From: an uncultured Alphaproteobacteria bacterium
GTDB taxonomy: Bacteria > Pseudomonadota > Alphaproteobacteria > Rhodobacterales > Rhodobacteraceae
Length of the DNA stretch: 64,000 nucleotides
Direction of reading: 5' to 3'
Assembly (NCBI GenBank): GCA_913051655.1
Contig: CAJXHI010000013.1
Coordinates: 1-64,000 of the forward strand
Positions 9,453 through 18,892 of this stretch are shown piece by piece. Every line of letters begins with the position of its first letter. Position 1 is the first letter of the stretch. The translations under genes were made by a program, and so were the position numbers. The notes under the pieces are model-generated. The model did no database searches. It was not told the origin of the DNA and saw nothing but the letters and a program-made list of their open reading frames with translations.

Positions 9453-9917
9453 ATGAGTGCGCATTTTGAAACAAAGCTCAAAGCGCTTGGCATCACGCTG
9501 CCAGAGGCACCCGCTCCAGCCGCAAATTATGTGCCATTCGTTCAGGTGGGGAACATTTTATACGTGTCCGGCCAGATTTCTGCAGATAAAGATGGGTTGA
9601 TAAAAGGCAAAATCGGAGACGGTATGACCACCGAAGACGGGGCTGCAGCAGCCAGAGCCTGTGCAATCAACCTGCTTGCACAGGTCAAAGCCGCTTGCGG
9701 AGGCGACCTCGATCAGCTTGTGCGTGTTATAAAGTTGACCGGGTTTGTAAATTCCAGCGCCGATTTCACAGATCAGCCCAAGGTCGTCAATGGCGCCTCT
9801 GACCTGCTTGCAGAAGCGCTCGGCGATGCCGGCAAACACTCCCGTTCTGCGGTTTCTGCCGCCTCTCTTCCGTTAGGGGTTGCCGTAGAAGTCGAGGGCA
9901 TTTTCCAAGTTTACTGA
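9453..9917 (+). CDS. RidA/YjgF family protein
   Basis: A 154-residue member of the Rid superfamily, whose founding member RidA hydrolyses reactive 2-aminoacrylate and other enamines/imines from PLP enzymes. The sequence has the NYVPFVQVGNILYVSGQIS opening and the C-terminal HSRSAVSAASLPLGVAVEVEG segment, with the Arg and acidic residue of the inter-subunit active site. It is longer than E. coli RidA (about 128 residues), fitting one of the other Rid subgroups. The start at 9453 has AAAGGAG just upstream, better than the track's 9402. Confidence 0.9.
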   Translation: MSAHFETKLKALGITLPEAPAPAANYVPFVQVGNILYVSGQISADKDGLIKGKIGDGMTTEDGAAAARACAINLLAQVKAACGGDLDQLVRVIKLTGFVNSSADFTDQPKVVNGASDLLAEALGDAGKHSRSAVSAASLPLGVAVEVEGIFQVY

Positions 9918-9941
9918 TCTATGATGCACATGGTGCGATGA

Positions 9942-11129
9942 ATGCTTGAACAGCCGCTCTCTGTAGAGGTAGTAACATCACTGAGCGAAATCAGCCCAGC
10001 CGTTTGGGACAGCCTTGCCTGTCCCGAAGCAGCAGATGGTGCTCCGCCGTTTGACCCCTTTACAACCTACCGCTTTCTCAAGGCGCTTGAAGATAGCGGT
10101 TCTGTTGGCTACGGAACGGGTTGGGACCCCTGCTACATGCTGGCCTATTCCGGCAAAGAGACTATCGGCGCTGCGCCGATGTACCTTAAATCCAACTCGC
10201 AGGGTGAGTATATTTTTGACCACAATTGGGCCCATGCGTACGAGCGCGCAGGCGGACGGTATTATCCGAAACTCCAAATTGCCGTACCCTTCACACCCGC
10301 AACTGGGCGGCGGTTTCTTACAAAGCAAGGCCATCACGACAAAGCCTTTAAAACACTTATTCAAGGTGCTATCGAGTTTGGATTACAAAACAAAATTTCA
10401 TCCCTTCACATCACCTTCTGTACTAAAGAGGAAAAAAAAGCGGCTAAAAATATGCCCCTACTTGGGCGAGTGACACAGCAATTTCATTGGCAAAATGATA
10501 ATTATCCCAACTTTGATAGCTTTCTATCCAATCTATCGTCACGCAAACGCAAAAACATACGTAAAGAACGCAGCACTGCAAATGATTTTGGTGGTACAAT
10601 TTCTGTCTTGACAGGCGCAGACATCAGACCGGAACATTGGGACGCATTTTGGGTTTTTTATCAAGACACTGGTGCGCGCAAATGGGGACAGCCCTATCTA
10701 AGCCGTGCCTTTTTTGAAATAGCACAAGATGTGTTGAGAGATGACATCGCTCTCGTTTTAGCTGAGCGAAACGGGCGCTTTATCGCGGGGGCATTGAATT
10801 TCATTGGAAAAGAAGCGCTCTATGGTCGCTATTGGGGCTGCGTTGAACAGCATCCCTGTTTGCATTTCGAACTCTGTTATTATCGTGCAATTGATTTTGC
10901 AATATCGCGCGGCCTCAAAACAGTTGAGGCAGGTGCACAAGGAGAACATAAATTGGCCCGAGGATATTTGCCACGTCATACCTATTCACTCCATTGGCTT
11001 GCAGATGAAGGTTTTCATAGTGCGGTAGCGACCTATCTCAGAGAGGAAACCAAAGCCATCAACCAAGACATCGACATCTTGACTAGCTATGGTCCGTTTC
11101 GCAAAGCAAATGTGGAGGAAAAAGAATGA
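9942..11129 (+). CDS. FemAB/GNAT-like N-acyltransferase (DUF482 family)
   Basis: A 395-residue protein of the COG3146/DUF482 type, predicted N-acyltransferase with a GNAT fold. Visible: [38 protein letters not shown] and [10 protein letters not shown] near the N-terminus; [11 protein letters not shown] in the middle; [18 protein letters not shown] near the end. Its substrate is unknown, although the family has been suggested to act on peptidoglycan-like molecules. It follows ridA by 24 bases and its end overlaps the start of the pterin dehydratase gene by four bases. Confidence 0.85.
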   Translation: MLEQPLSVEVVTSLSEISPAVWDSLACPEAADGAPPFDPFTTYRFLKALEDSGSVGYGTGWDPCYMLAYSGKETIGAAPMYLKSNSQGEYIFDHNWAHAYERAGGRYYPKLQIAVPFTPATGRRFLTKQGHHDKAFKTLIQGAIEFGLQNKISSLHITFCTKEEKKAAKNMPLLGRVTQQFHWQNDNYPNFDSFLSNLSSRKRKNIRKERSTANDFGGTISVLTGADIRPEHWDAFWVFYQDTGARKWGQPYLSRAFFEIAQDVLRDDIALVLAERNGRFIAGALNFIGKEALYGRYWGCVEQHPCLHFELCYYRAIDFAISRGLKTVEAGAQGEHKLARGYLPRHTYSLHWLADEGFHSAVATYLREETKAINQDIDILTSYGPFRKANVEEKE

Positions 11130-11422
11130 GCCAACCGTTAAGCGAGCATGAACGTCGACATGAACTAAGTACCCTTACTACTACTGGCTGGTCAATTGTT
11201 GAAGGGCGTGACGCAATCTCTAAAAGCTATAAATTCAGCTCGTTCATCGAGGCGTTTTCATGGATGAGTGCCGCGGCGCTTTGGGCTGAGAAGATGAACC
11301 ACCACCCCGAATGGTTCAATGTTTATAATCGTGTAGAAGTCACGCTCAGCACCCATGATGTAGGCGGCCTTAGTGCTCTTGACATAAGGCTCGCCCAAAA
11401 ATTGGACGAACTTGCAACCTGA
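11126..11422 (+). CDS. phhB: 4a-hydroxytetrahydrobiopterin dehydratase
   Basis: A 98-residue pterin-4a-carbinolamine dehydratase. [17 protein letters not shown] carries two catalytic histidines (His59, His60), and [13 protein letters not shown] carries the third (His77). It recycles the pterin cofactor of aromatic amino acid hydroxylases; no such hydroxylase is in the window, and in many bacteria the protein is widespread without one. It overlaps the preceding gene by ATGA, so translational coupling is likely. Confidence 0.93.
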   Translation: MSQPLSEHERRHELSTLTTTGWSIVEGRDAISKSYKFSSFIEAFSWMSAAALWAEKMNHHPEWFNVYNRVEVTLSTHDVGGLSALDIRLAQKLDELAT

Positions 11423-11425
11423 CTC

Positions 11426-11911
11426 TTAAATCCGCTCCAAAAGATGATTTGCACCAGATGAAAGAACTTTTGCACGAGCTTCTTCCAGAAGGAACTCGGC
11501 AACTATCCCGTCCTTGCTGAAAAGTGCGTAGCGTTGAGAGCGGTTAAAATAGCCAATAGATGGAACAGAAAAATCCATACCCAATGCAATTGTAAATTCG
11601 GCGCTGGCGTCGGCAATCATAGTCAATCCTGCATCGAATGCACCAGAGTGTTTTCCCCATTCACGTACAACAAAAGTATCGTTTACAACAAGGATGGCTA
11701 TATCATCAACACTCTTAGCAAATAGCTCTTTTTTATACTTGATTATGTTAGGTAAATGCGAGGAGGAGCAAGTAGAAGTAAACGCACCGGGCATTGCAAA
11801 TATGGCGACATTTTTTGATGCTAGGTAATCAGCCATGTGAAGCGTCTCTTGGCCATCTGCGGTGACCCGCATTACATCTGCATCCGGTAATTTTTGTCCA
11901 ACACTTATCAT
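11426..11911 (-). CDS. Peroxiredoxin (Prx5/AhpE-like, atypical)
   Basis: A 161-residue peroxiredoxin of the Prx5 type. The active site PGAFTSTCSSSH holds the peroxidatic Cys48 with the usual Pro and Thr three residues before it. No second Cys is found further along, so it probably acts as a one-Cys enzyme reduced by glutathione/glutaredoxin. It detoxifies hydrogen peroxide and alkyl hydroperoxides in the cytoplasm. Convergent with phhB, with three bases between the stops. Confidence 0.92.
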   Translation of the reverse strand: MISVGQKLPDADVMRVTADGQETLHMADYLASKNVAIFAMPGAFTSTCSSSHLPNIIKYKKELFAKSVDDIAILVVNDTFVVREWGKHSGAFDAGLTMIADASAEFTIALGMDFSVPSIGYFNRSQRYALFSKDGIVAEFLLEEARAKVLSSGANHLLERI

Positions 11912-11995
11912 TTTTTTGGAAACCCCATATTTATAAATCGATAAATTGTCATTATAGAGTCAAATTAACTGGCGACCAGTGCAATTGGATGTAAC

Positions 11996-13207
11996 ATGAA
12001 AAAAGTTGTAATCGTTGGTGGAGGACAAGCGGCAGCGTCTCTCGCAGCAAAACTCAGGAGCGAAGGATTCGAAGGATCTATCGCTATGATCTGTAAAGAA
12101 GAACATCCTCCCTATCAACGGCCACCACTTTCAAAGAAGTATCTTTTGGGTGAAATGTCACTCGATCGCCTGTATCTGCGCCCCCTCAGTTTTTACGACG
12201 ACCAAAACATCACGTTGCATTTGGGAAAGGCCGTACATCGCATAGATCCGAAAAAGAAACAGATTATGTTCGGTGAAGATATACTTGGATATGATGATCT
12301 GGTACTCGCTTTGGGTTCAGAGCCACGCCAACTGCCGGTGCAGATTGGAGGACAACTTCGAAACGTATTTACGGTACGAGACCTTGCCGATGCAGACTCC
12401 TTGGCGCCCAAATTCAACGAAAGCAAACATGTTTTAATTATTGGCGGTGGCTATATCGGGTTAGAAGCTGCAGCGGTTGCTGCACAACGTGGACTAAACG
12501 TCACACTTGTCGAAATGGCAGATAGAATCCTCAAAAGGGTTGCTGCACCGCAAACGTCGGATTATTTCCGCGCTCTTCATATATCCCGAGGGGTTGCAAT
12601 CAAAGAAGGGATAAACCTTGAGAAGCTTACCGGAAATGGTGGCGTTGCAAACGTTGCTAAGTTTTCAGATGGTACGGCACTTCAGATTGATTTCGTAATC
12701 GTCGGGGTTGGTATTTTTCCTGTCACCGATATCGCTGCAGAAGCTGGATTATCGATTTCAGATGGTATTACAGTGAATGCTTTGGGACAAACATCGGATC
12801 CGTCTATTTGGGCGGTGGGGGATTGTTGTTCTTTTCCTTACAAGGACGGCGAACTGCGCTTGGAAAGCGTACCCCATGCAATAGATCAAGCTGAATTGGT
12901 GGCACAAAATATTATGGGTGCAAAAGTAGATTATGTTCCCAAACCATGGTTTTGGTCTGATCAATATGAGGTCAAGCTTCAAATCACGGGGCTGAATACT
13001 GGCTTTGATGAGGTTATTACACGAAAAACAAGCGATGCGTCCGTGTCCTTTTGGTATTATAAATCGAACCACTTGATCGCAGTTGATGCTATGAACGATC
13101 CACGCGCTTATATGGTTGCAAAACGTTTGATTGAGTCTGGAAAAACTGCTGATGTATCACTTGTTGCAGACCCTGAAGCAGATCTTAAAGGGCTTTTGAA
13201 AGTGTGA
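11996..13207 (+). CDS. FAD-dependent NAD(P)H ferredoxin/rubredoxin reductase-like oxidoreductase
   Basis: A 403-residue flavoprotein of the ferredoxin-reductase family associated with dioxygenases and P450s. The FAD-binding motif VVIVGGGQAAASLAAKLR is at the N-terminus, the signature HPPYQRPPLSKKYL follows, the NADH-binding motif LIIGGGYIGLEAAAVA lies near residue 145, and DPSIWAVGDCC is the second FAD motif. The C-terminal dimerisation domain has the WFWSDQY motif. The partner ferredoxin is not nearby. It overlaps rsmD by four bases (GTGA). Confidence 0.9.
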   Translation: MKKVVIVGGGQAAASLAAKLRSEGFEGSIAMICKEEHPPYQRPPLSKKYLLGEMSLDRLYLRPLSFYDDQNITLHLGKAVHRIDPKKKQIMFGEDILGYDDLVLALGSEPRQLPVQIGGQLRNVFTVRDLADADSLAPKFNESKHVLIIGGGYIGLEAAAVAAQRGLNVTLVEMADRILKRVAAPQTSDYFRALHISRGVAIKEGINLEKLTGNGGVANVAKFSDGTALQIDFVIVGVGIFPVTDIAAEAGLSISDGITVNALGQTSDPSIWAVGDCCSFPYKDGELRLESVPHAIDQAELVAQNIMGAKVDYVPKPWFWSDQYEVKLQITGLNTGFDEVITRKTSDASVSFWYYKSNHLIAVDAMNDPRAYMVAKRLIESGKTADVSLVADPEADLKGLLKV

Positions 13208-13803
13208 GAATTATTACGGGTAAATACAAGGGCCGCAAGCTTACGGCAATTGGCAAAGTAGAGGCAGAATTATACCTCCGCCCCACAAGTGCGCAAGTGC
13301 GCGAGTCCTTGTTTAATATTTTGATAAACGGAAGTCTTGGCGATGTGGTCTCAAGCGCACGTGTACTGGATCTTTTTGCGGGGACAGGTGCCTTGGGAAT
13401 AGAAGCCGTATCGCGTGGGGCAGACTGTGCATGTCTAATTGATGCAGGCCAATTTGCCAGCAAGCTCATCCAAAAAAACATAAATATTTTAGGTAAACCT
13501 AATAATATTTGCTTCGATCGATTAGATGCATGCGCATTGCCCCGTAATTCAGGGCTTCCCTATGGATTGGTCTTTCTGGATCCTCCCTATGGAAAGAATT
13601 TAGCACCAAAAGCATTGACATCTGCACTAAATCAAGGGTGGATTGCCGCCAACGGAATTTTGATATGCGAAGAAAACTGCAAGGTTCCTGTGCCTTTGGG
13701 ATTTGAGTTTATCCAGACCCGCAAATATGGGGAAACCGTTATAACTGTAATGCGTGCAGAGCATCATCCAGATCGTGAAATGCCACAATACTTTTGCTTA
13801 TGA
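13204..13803 (+). CDS. rsmD: 16S rRNA (guanine(966)-N2)-methyltransferase
   Basis: A 199-residue RsmD. RIITGKYKGRKL is the family's N-terminal signature, DLFAGTGALGIEAVSRGA is the SAM-binding motif I, and LDPPYGKN is the catalytic (N/D)PPY motif. It methylates G966 (E. coli numbering) of 16S rRNA in the 30S head. It starts at a GTG inside the stop of the oxidoreductase gene. Confidence 0.95.
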   Translation: MRIITGKYKGRKLTAIGKVEAELYLRPTSAQVRESLFNILINGSLGDVVSSARVLDLFAGTGALGIEAVSRGADCACLIDAGQFASKLIQKNINILGKPNNICFDRLDACALPRNSGLPYGLVFLDPPYGKNLAPKALTSALNQGWIAANGILICEENCKVPVPLGFEFIQTRKYGETVITVMRAEHHPDREMPQYFCL

Positions 13804-13809
13804 TTTAAG

Positions 13810-13836
13810 AAAGATCCTAAAGGGTCATTTTGTTTT
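13810..13836 (+). terminator. Possible weak terminator after rsmD
   Basis: GATCC-TAAA-GGGTC forms a five-pair stem with one G-U pair, followed by ATTTTGTTTT. The position just after the rsmD stop is right, but the stem is short. Confidence 0.4.
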
Positions 13837-14137
13837 CCAAGACACTCGCATAACGCAAACTTTAAAATCAACTTCAAGTTAAAATCTGAAAAACCCTGTG
13901 CATAATCTGACAGCATTCAGGTCATCTTTCGCCACATACTACTAACAACGTGCCCAAGAGATTTCTACAGCATAATTTAGGAATTTGATATTTATCGTCA
14001 TATGAGGCTGAGACAACTGGCTAAATGTGAATTTCGTGAAGGTTTCTGTCGCAGATAATATGAAAAATGTTGGTTAGATGATACACCGTACATTAAATAA
14101 TTTTCATTATTCCGCATTTATAACACTATCGTTAGGT
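13837..14137. other. Intergenic spacer without recognised content
   Basis: About 300 AT-rich bases between the convergent rsmD and map. A single perfect DnaA-box match (TTATGCACA on the minus strand, 13897-13905) is present, but there is no cluster, so I do not call an origin. Confidence 0.5.
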
Positions 14138-14950
14138 TTAATAGGTGGGATGGAACCGATTGGCTTTTGAGAGTGTAAAAATCTCACATCCCTTTGAGGT
14201 CACACCAATAGAATGTTCAAACTGCGCTGAAAGAGATTTGTCGCGCGTCACGGCTGTCCAATCGTCTGCCAGAACTTTTGTTTCGGGCCGTCCTATATTC
14301 ACCATCGGTTCAATTGTAAAAAACATTCCTTCCTCAAGAACGGGGCCCGTACCCGCACGCCCATAATGAAGCACATTCGGTGGCGCATGAAACACACGTC
14401 CCAAACCGTGTCCGCAGAAATCACGCACCACAGACATTCTTTCAGACTCGGCATAAGACTGTATCGCATGACCTATATCGCCAAATGTATTTCCGGGTTT
14501 GACCACCTCAATCGCCCGCATCAGCGATTCATATGTAACATCCATTAAGCGTTCTGCCTTGCGTGACGGCTTACCGGCCACATACATCCGTGATGTGTCT
14601 CCATACCAACCGTCCACAATTACTGTCACATCTATGTTCAATATATCACCGTCTTTGAGCCGTTTTTCACTTGGGATACCATGACACACCACATGATTGA
14701 TACTAATGCAGCTAGCGTGTTGATACCCTTTGTACCCGATAGTGGCTGATACTGCGCCAGCAGCTTCGATCTGTTCCTTAATGAAATTGTCCAAAGCGGC
14801 TGTGGTTTGGCCAGGATAGACATGTTCTCCAATCTCATCAAGAATTTGAGACGCTAAACCGCCGGATTTATACATTCCCACAAAATCACTGGGATCAAAC
14901 AAGTTTATCCCATCTCTGTTGCGTCGCGTTTTGTCAGGTTTGTTGAACAT
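14138..14950 (-). CDS. map: Methionine aminopeptidase, type I
   Basis: Removes the initiator Met from nascent proteins. The five metal ligands are visible in order: two Asp in NIDVTVIVDGWYGDTSR, His in DFCGHGLGR, Glu in FFTIEPMV, and Glu in AQFEHS. The substrate-pocket HASCISINHVVCHGIP is also conserved. I choose the ATG at 14950 (MFNKPDKTRR); the track's start at 14971 is a TTG seven codons upstream without a clear Shine-Dalgarno. It stands just downstream of sfsA on the same strand, with 51 bases between. Confidence 0.96.
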   Translation of the reverse strand: MFNKPDKTRRNRDGINLFDPSDFVGMYKSGGLASQILDEIGEHVYPGQTTAALDNFIKEQIEAAGAVSATIGYKGYQHASCISINHVVCHGIPSEKRLKDGDILNIDVTVIVDGWYGDTSRMYVAGKPSRKAERLMDVTYESLMRAIEVVKPGNTFGDIGHAIQSYAESERMSVVRDFCGHGLGRVFHAPPNVLHYGRAGTGPVLEEGMFFTIEPMVNIGRPETKVLADDWTAVTRDKSLSAQFEHSIGVTSKGCEIFTLSKANRFHPTY

Positions 14951-15001
14951 CAAATGCCTATGCCGTTTCAAGTTATCAGTCGTGCGGTCAACCGCATCAG
15001 G

Positions 15002-15706
15002 CTATAGCCCAAATGGAACAGGCTTGTCGATCTCAATTTCATCCTCGGAAAGGTGGCAAGCCATACAAAGGATTTCAACACCTCGCGCTACTGCCTCCTC
15101 AAGCCCCTCTGCGTATGCAGGATCAATATCACGGGCAATTTCGCAGATATGACAGTCACTGCGCTGAATAAGAAACAAAAGAACACCACGATGCCCCATT
15201 TGGACAACGCGAGCCAATTCTTGGAGATGCTTCAGACCCCGCGCGGTCACGCTATCAGGAAATTCCGCTACTCCCTGCTTACGCATTAACGTGACGCTTT
15301 TTACCTCCAAATAAAGGTCCTTTTGTCCGGTCTCTGTCAGCAAAAAATCCACACGACTTTTTGTGCCATATTTCACTTCTGCGCGAAGCGTTTTATAGGG
15401 TTTAAACAAAGCGATCTTGCGCGCGTCAAGAGCTTCTTTGACGATTTTATTCGCAGCCCCTGTATCAATGCCGGTCAAATGGCCGTTCTGATGATCAACA
15501 AGACGCCAAGCATATTTTAATTTTTTACGAGGATCAGAATTTGGTTCGACAAACATCCTTGTGCCCGGCTCACTTAGGCCCATCATTGAGCCAGGATTGG
15601 GGCAGTGGGCTGTCACTTCTTGTCCATCTTCGAGCGAAATATCAGTAAGAAATCTCTTGTAGCGACGCAAGAGCCGCGCGGGGACAAGTGGGGTTTGAAA
15701 GCGCAT
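15002..15706 (-). CDS. sfsA: SfsA family DNA/RNA-binding nuclease-like protein
   Basis: A 234-residue SfsA (sugar fermentation stimulation) protein. Family motifs: VPARLLRRYKRFLTDI, TAHCPNPGSMMGL, SRVDFLLTE, LYLEVKSVTL and FPDSVTARGLKHLQEL. The protein has an N-terminal OB-like part and a C-terminal restriction-endonuclease-like fold whose D...ExK residues lie in the RVDFLL and LEVKSVT stretches. The physiological role is poorly defined. In alphaproteobacteria it is frequently next to map, as here. Confidence 0.94.
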   Translation of the reverse strand: MRFQTPLVPARLLRRYKRFLTDISLEDGQEVTAHCPNPGSMMGLSEPGTRMFVEPNSDPRKKLKYAWRLVDHQNGHLTGIDTGAANKIVKEALDARKIALFKPYKTLRAEVKYGTKSRVDFLLTETGQKDLYLEVKSVTLMRKQGVAEFPDSVTARGLKHLQELARVVQMGHRGVLLFLIQRSDCHICEIARDIDPAYAEGLEEAVARGVEILCMACHLSEDEIEIDKPVPFGL

Positions 15707-15750
15707 AAGAACCCTTTATATTTAAGGCAGAATTTTGGAAAGGACTAAGT

Positions 15751-16473
15751 ATGACAAACCCCACCGCCGCAATCCTTGTGATCGGAGACGAGATTTTGTC
15801 AGGGCGTACGCGGGATGCAAATATGCATCATCTGGCCAACGTGCTTACTGAAATTGGGATTGATCTCAAAGAGGCGCGATTAGTCAGCGATAACGAAAGC
15901 GCGATTATTGACGCAGTCCACTTTTTGTCAAAAAGCTATGATCATGTCTTTACGTCAGGCGGGATCGGGCCGACGCATGATGACATCACAGCAGATGCCA
16001 TTGCCAAGGCCTTTGATAGATCTATTGAGATGCGCGACGATGCGCTCAAAATTTTACAGTCGCATTATGATGGACAGGGCGTAGAACTAAATGAGGCGCG
16101 TCTCCGTATGGCACGTATCCCTGCCGGAGCAGAATTGATTGACAATCCTGTGTCGGCCGCACCAGGGTTTCGCATTGGTAATGTCCATGTAATGGCAGGT
16201 GTACCAGCTATTTTTCAGGCAATGGTGCAAAGCGTGGTTCCTTCCTTAACCGGAGGGTTGCCGATCCAAAGCGAAACAGTCCGCATCACCCGCGGCGAAG
16301 GAGATATTGCTGCAGATCTTGGCGCGCTAGCGCAAACCTATCCTGATGTGTCCATGGGATCTTACCCGTTTCAAAGAGATGGCGTATATGGCACGAACGT
16401 GGTATTACGTTCTTCTGATAAAGAACGATTGGCTGCTGCAAAAGTGGAACTCATTAAATGTGTGAAAAAATGA
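15751..16473 (+). CDS. CinA-like molybdopterin-binding domain protein
   Basis: A 240-residue stand-alone MoCF/CinA N-terminal domain protein (competence/damage-inducible type, COG1058). It shows AAILVIGDEILSGRTRDAN near the N-terminus and FTSGGIGPTHDDITADAIAKAF, the MoaB/MogA-like ligand-binding motifs. The C-terminal nicotinamide-nucleotide amidohydrolase domain of full CinA is absent, normal for this short class; full CinA members are linked to ADP-ribose/NAD metabolism, but the short form's role is not established. GGAAAGGA precedes the ATG. First gene of a four-gene chain ending at 18698. Confidence 0.88.
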   Translation: MTNPTAAILVIGDEILSGRTRDANMHHLANVLTEIGIDLKEARLVSDNESAIIDAVHFLSKSYDHVFTSGGIGPTHDDITADAIAKAFDRSIEMRDDALKILQSHYDGQGVELNEARLRMARIPAGAELIDNPVSAAPGFRIGNVHVMAGVPAIFQAMVQSVVPSLTGGLPIQSETVRITRGEGDIAADLGALAQTYPDVSMGSYPFQRDGVYGTNVVLRSSDKERLAAAKVELIKCVKK

Positions 16474-17198
16474 TGCCTGAAGTGTCTGATCTATATGAGG
16501 TAGTTGATCATACTTGGCCTGCAAACCGCAAAATATCCCGCGTCCATTGGACTTTAAGCCAGGAACCCGATGGGGAAAAGCGAGTGACTGCGGCAACCTC
16601 GCGGGTCAAAAAAGATATCCCAGATATCTGTGTCGCGGAAAAAGGCATGTTTGAGCTTGATCAAAATCCGCTGTTTATGATCCGCGAAGGTGACAATAAA
16701 CTGGATCAAATCTTGGATGAAGGCGCTTATAAGGTGATCGATGCAGTAAATATTTATTGCATATCCTGCGAAGAACTATCCCATCCTGCTCCTCCAATGC
16801 TCAGCGCGTTTGATATCTGGGAACCCCTTGAGATACAAAAAGATATCTGGGCGCAGCATGGCACTGATAGAAATCGCTTTGCAATCATGGAACGCGCAGA
16901 ATGCATCAAAACCAGCCTTTTAATGCGGTGTGAAAGTCATCCTGCAGGAGCCGCATATATTGGTATATATAACGGTATTGCGATGGTCCATGCGCTGGAA
17001 ATACTACCCTCACAACGCCGCAAAGGCGTTGGAGCAATCGCCTTGCGTCAAGCTGCAATTTGGGCGATTGCCCAGAATGCGCCCTTCATAAGTGGCATAT
17101 GTACAAAGGAAAATAAGGCGGCAAATGCGCTTTATGCTTCACTCAAGATGCGTCTTATGGGAGGATATAACTACCGGATCAAAGAGGAGACCATATGA
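16470..17198 (+). CDS. GNAT family N-acetyltransferase
   Basis: About 242 residues with a C-terminal GNAT domain. The acetyl-CoA-binding motif A is visible as VHALEILPSQRRKGVGAIAL (R/QxxGxG/A variant), followed by FISGICTKENKAANALYASL and the terminal beta strand MRLMGGYNYR. The substrate is unknown. The ATG at 16470 overlaps the CinA-like stop as ATGA, a more economical start than the track's 16458, and its end overlaps the next gene by four bases. Confidence 0.85.
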   Translation: MMPEVSDLYEVVDHTWPANRKISRVHWTLSQEPDGEKRVTAATSRVKKDIPDICVAEKGMFELDQNPLFMIREGDNKLDQILDEGAYKVIDAVNIYCISCEELSHPAPPMLSAFDIWEPLEIQKDIWAQHGTDRNRFAIMERAECIKTSLLMRCESHPAGAAYIGIYNGIAMVHALEILPSQRRKGVGAIALRQAAIWAIAQNAPFISGICTKENKAANALYASLKMRLMGGYNYRIKEETI

Positions 17199-17767
17199 GC
17201 GACACATCCCGAATAATGGCCCTTGATTTGCCAATGCTCAACCCAATACCCGAAGAGGTTCAAAAGTATTTTAATATCTGTAATGAAAAACTTGGCATGG
17301 TGCCAAATGTGTTGCAGGCCTATGCCTTCGACGCAGCAAAACTAAATGCATTTTCAACCCTTTACAATGATCTCATGTTGGCCGCCAGCGGGTTAAGCAA
17401 ACTTGAAAGGGAAATGATCGCAGTTACAGTATCTTCCATCAACAAATGCTTTTACTGCCTTGTCGCCCATGGCGCTGCGGTGCGTCAGCTTTCGGGTGAT
17501 CCAAAGCTCGGGGAAATGATAGCCGTGAATTATAGGGTCGCCCCTTTGGATGCACGACAAAAAGCAATGCTTGCTTTTGCAGAAAAGATCACCAAAGAAA
17601 GTTTTGCGATCGAAGAGAGAGACCGTGATGCACTTCGCTCAGTGGGATTCAACGATCGTGATATTTGGGACATTGCGAATGTTGCAGGCTTTTTCAACAT
17701 GAGCAACCGGGTGGCTAGCGCTGTGGATATGCGTCCTAACGATGATTATCACGCGCAATATCGTTAA
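17195..17767 (+). CDS. Peroxidase-related enzyme (AhpD/carboxymuconolactone decarboxylase fold)
   Basis: A 190-residue AhpD-like protein. The CxxC-containing motif KCFYCLVAHGAAVR provides the redox pair and nearby His of alkylhydroperoxidase-like proteins. The family reduces peroxides, probably with a thiol partner, although the natural substrate here is unknown. It overlaps genes on both sides (four bases upstream, 26 downstream), so it belongs to the same transcript as the GNAT and OmpA-like genes. Confidence 0.9.
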   Translation: MSDTSRIMALDLPMLNPIPEEVQKYFNICNEKLGMVPNVLQAYAFDAAKLNAFSTLYNDLMLAASGLSKLEREMIAVTVSSINKCFYCLVAHGAAVRQLSGDPKLGEMIAVNYRVAPLDARQKAMLAFAEKITKESFAIEERDRDALRSVGFNDRDIWDIANVAGFFNMSNRVASAVDMRPNDDYHAQYR

Positions 17768-18698
17768 GGCTGCGGCCTTCGGACTGATTTTTCCGGTTCT
17801 TGCCAATGCTGAGGCCTCGCAGAAAATGGCGTTTATGGTCCCTGACTATATGCGCCTGACCTTTGAAGACACTTCTGTATATAAGCAAACCGATATACCC
17901 ACAGCTACTTTTCATAAAGGGCAAGTACCAAGCAAAAAAGTGATCGGGCCTCTGCGAAGGCGGGGTTGGATTTCAAAAGACGATACAACAACCATAGACC
18001 AGTTTGCTGACTTGTTGCTCAGCCAACTGGACCCAAACACATATGAAACATTACTTGATTGTCATGACGCGGTCTGCGGAGGCTTTAATTTTCGTTTTCA
18101 AATCGATGTTCTTGCTGCACCTCATGTCTATATCAACTTGGGCAATTTCAGATACATATCACTGAAGTTGGGTGCACATTACAAAACTATTTTAATCAGC
18201 AAATTAGCCGATACACTTTGGCTTCAAATTGTCGAAACCGCTGAAGCGGAAAAACTATCCGGTGCTGAATTGTTCCCAACGCGCCTATTATCAGGCGCTC
18301 CACACATATCAGTATCAGGAACGGTACCCAAGAATTTAGTCATGCATGGCCACGCCATATTGTCCGATCTTGAATACGGTTCTGGGTCATCAAACTTAGG
18401 AGAGGGACCTTTTAGTTCTGTTAGAGAGTTGGCAGAATATCTGTTAGAAAATCCTGATGCCTCCGTCATTCTTGTTGGCCACACGGATACTGTAGGTAAG
18501 TTGGAAGCAAATATAAAACTATCAAAGGACCGCGCCCAAGCTGTCGCAGAACGACTGATCAGAAAATATGGTATTGAGTCCGGCCAGCTATCTTCAGATG
18601 GTGTGGGATACCTGAGTCCCATCACATCTAATAACACAGAGATAGGGCGCGATATGAACCGTCGCGTCGAAGTCATACTGGATAAAGTCCCAAAATAG
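17742..18698 (+). CDS. OmpA-family cell-wall-binding protein
   Basis: A 318-residue secreted protein. A signal peptide (KAAAFGLIFPVLANAEA) is followed by an N-terminal region of unknown fold and a C-terminal OmpA-like peptidoglycan-binding domain: ASVILVGHTDTVGKLEANIKL, the SKDRAQAVAERLI helix, and DMNRRVEVIL with the conserved diaminopimelate-binding Asp/Arg. It probably tethers the envelope to murein. The start overlaps the AhpD-like gene by 26 bases, unusually long, so a later start cannot be excluded. Confidence 0.88.
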   Translation: MIITRNIVKAAAFGLIFPVLANAEASQKMAFMVPDYMRLTFEDTSVYKQTDIPTATFHKGQVPSKKVIGPLRRRGWISKDDTTTIDQFADLLLSQLDPNTYETLLDCHDAVCGGFNFRFQIDVLAAPHVYINLGNFRYISLKLGAHYKTILISKLADTLWLQIVETAEAEKLSGAELFPTRLLSGAPHISVSGTVPKNLVMHGHAILSDLEYGSGSSNLGEGPFSSVRELAEYLLENPDASVILVGHTDTVGKLEANIKLSKDRAQAVAERLIRKYGIESGQLSSDGVGYLSPITSNNTEIGRDMNRRVEVILDKVPK

Positions 18699-18892
18699 TG
18701 GCGGCACAGCCAGATTAGACACACCAATTTGATCTAAGTTTTCGCTTGTTTTTCCAAAAAACCGTTGGTTTTCAAAATTGTGAAACGTCTCAGCCCGTTT
18801 CCTTTTAACATACGCCCATTCGTTTGTTCACACTTTAAAGTCGATACCCATAGAACGTTTATATTTTCTTCAAATAAATCTCTTTTGTAATA

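Noticed and set aside
13897-13905. Perfect DnaA box TTATGCACA (minus strand)
   Set aside because: Single site without neighbours, AT-rich unwinding element or dnaA/parAB/hemE context, so chance is the simplest reading.
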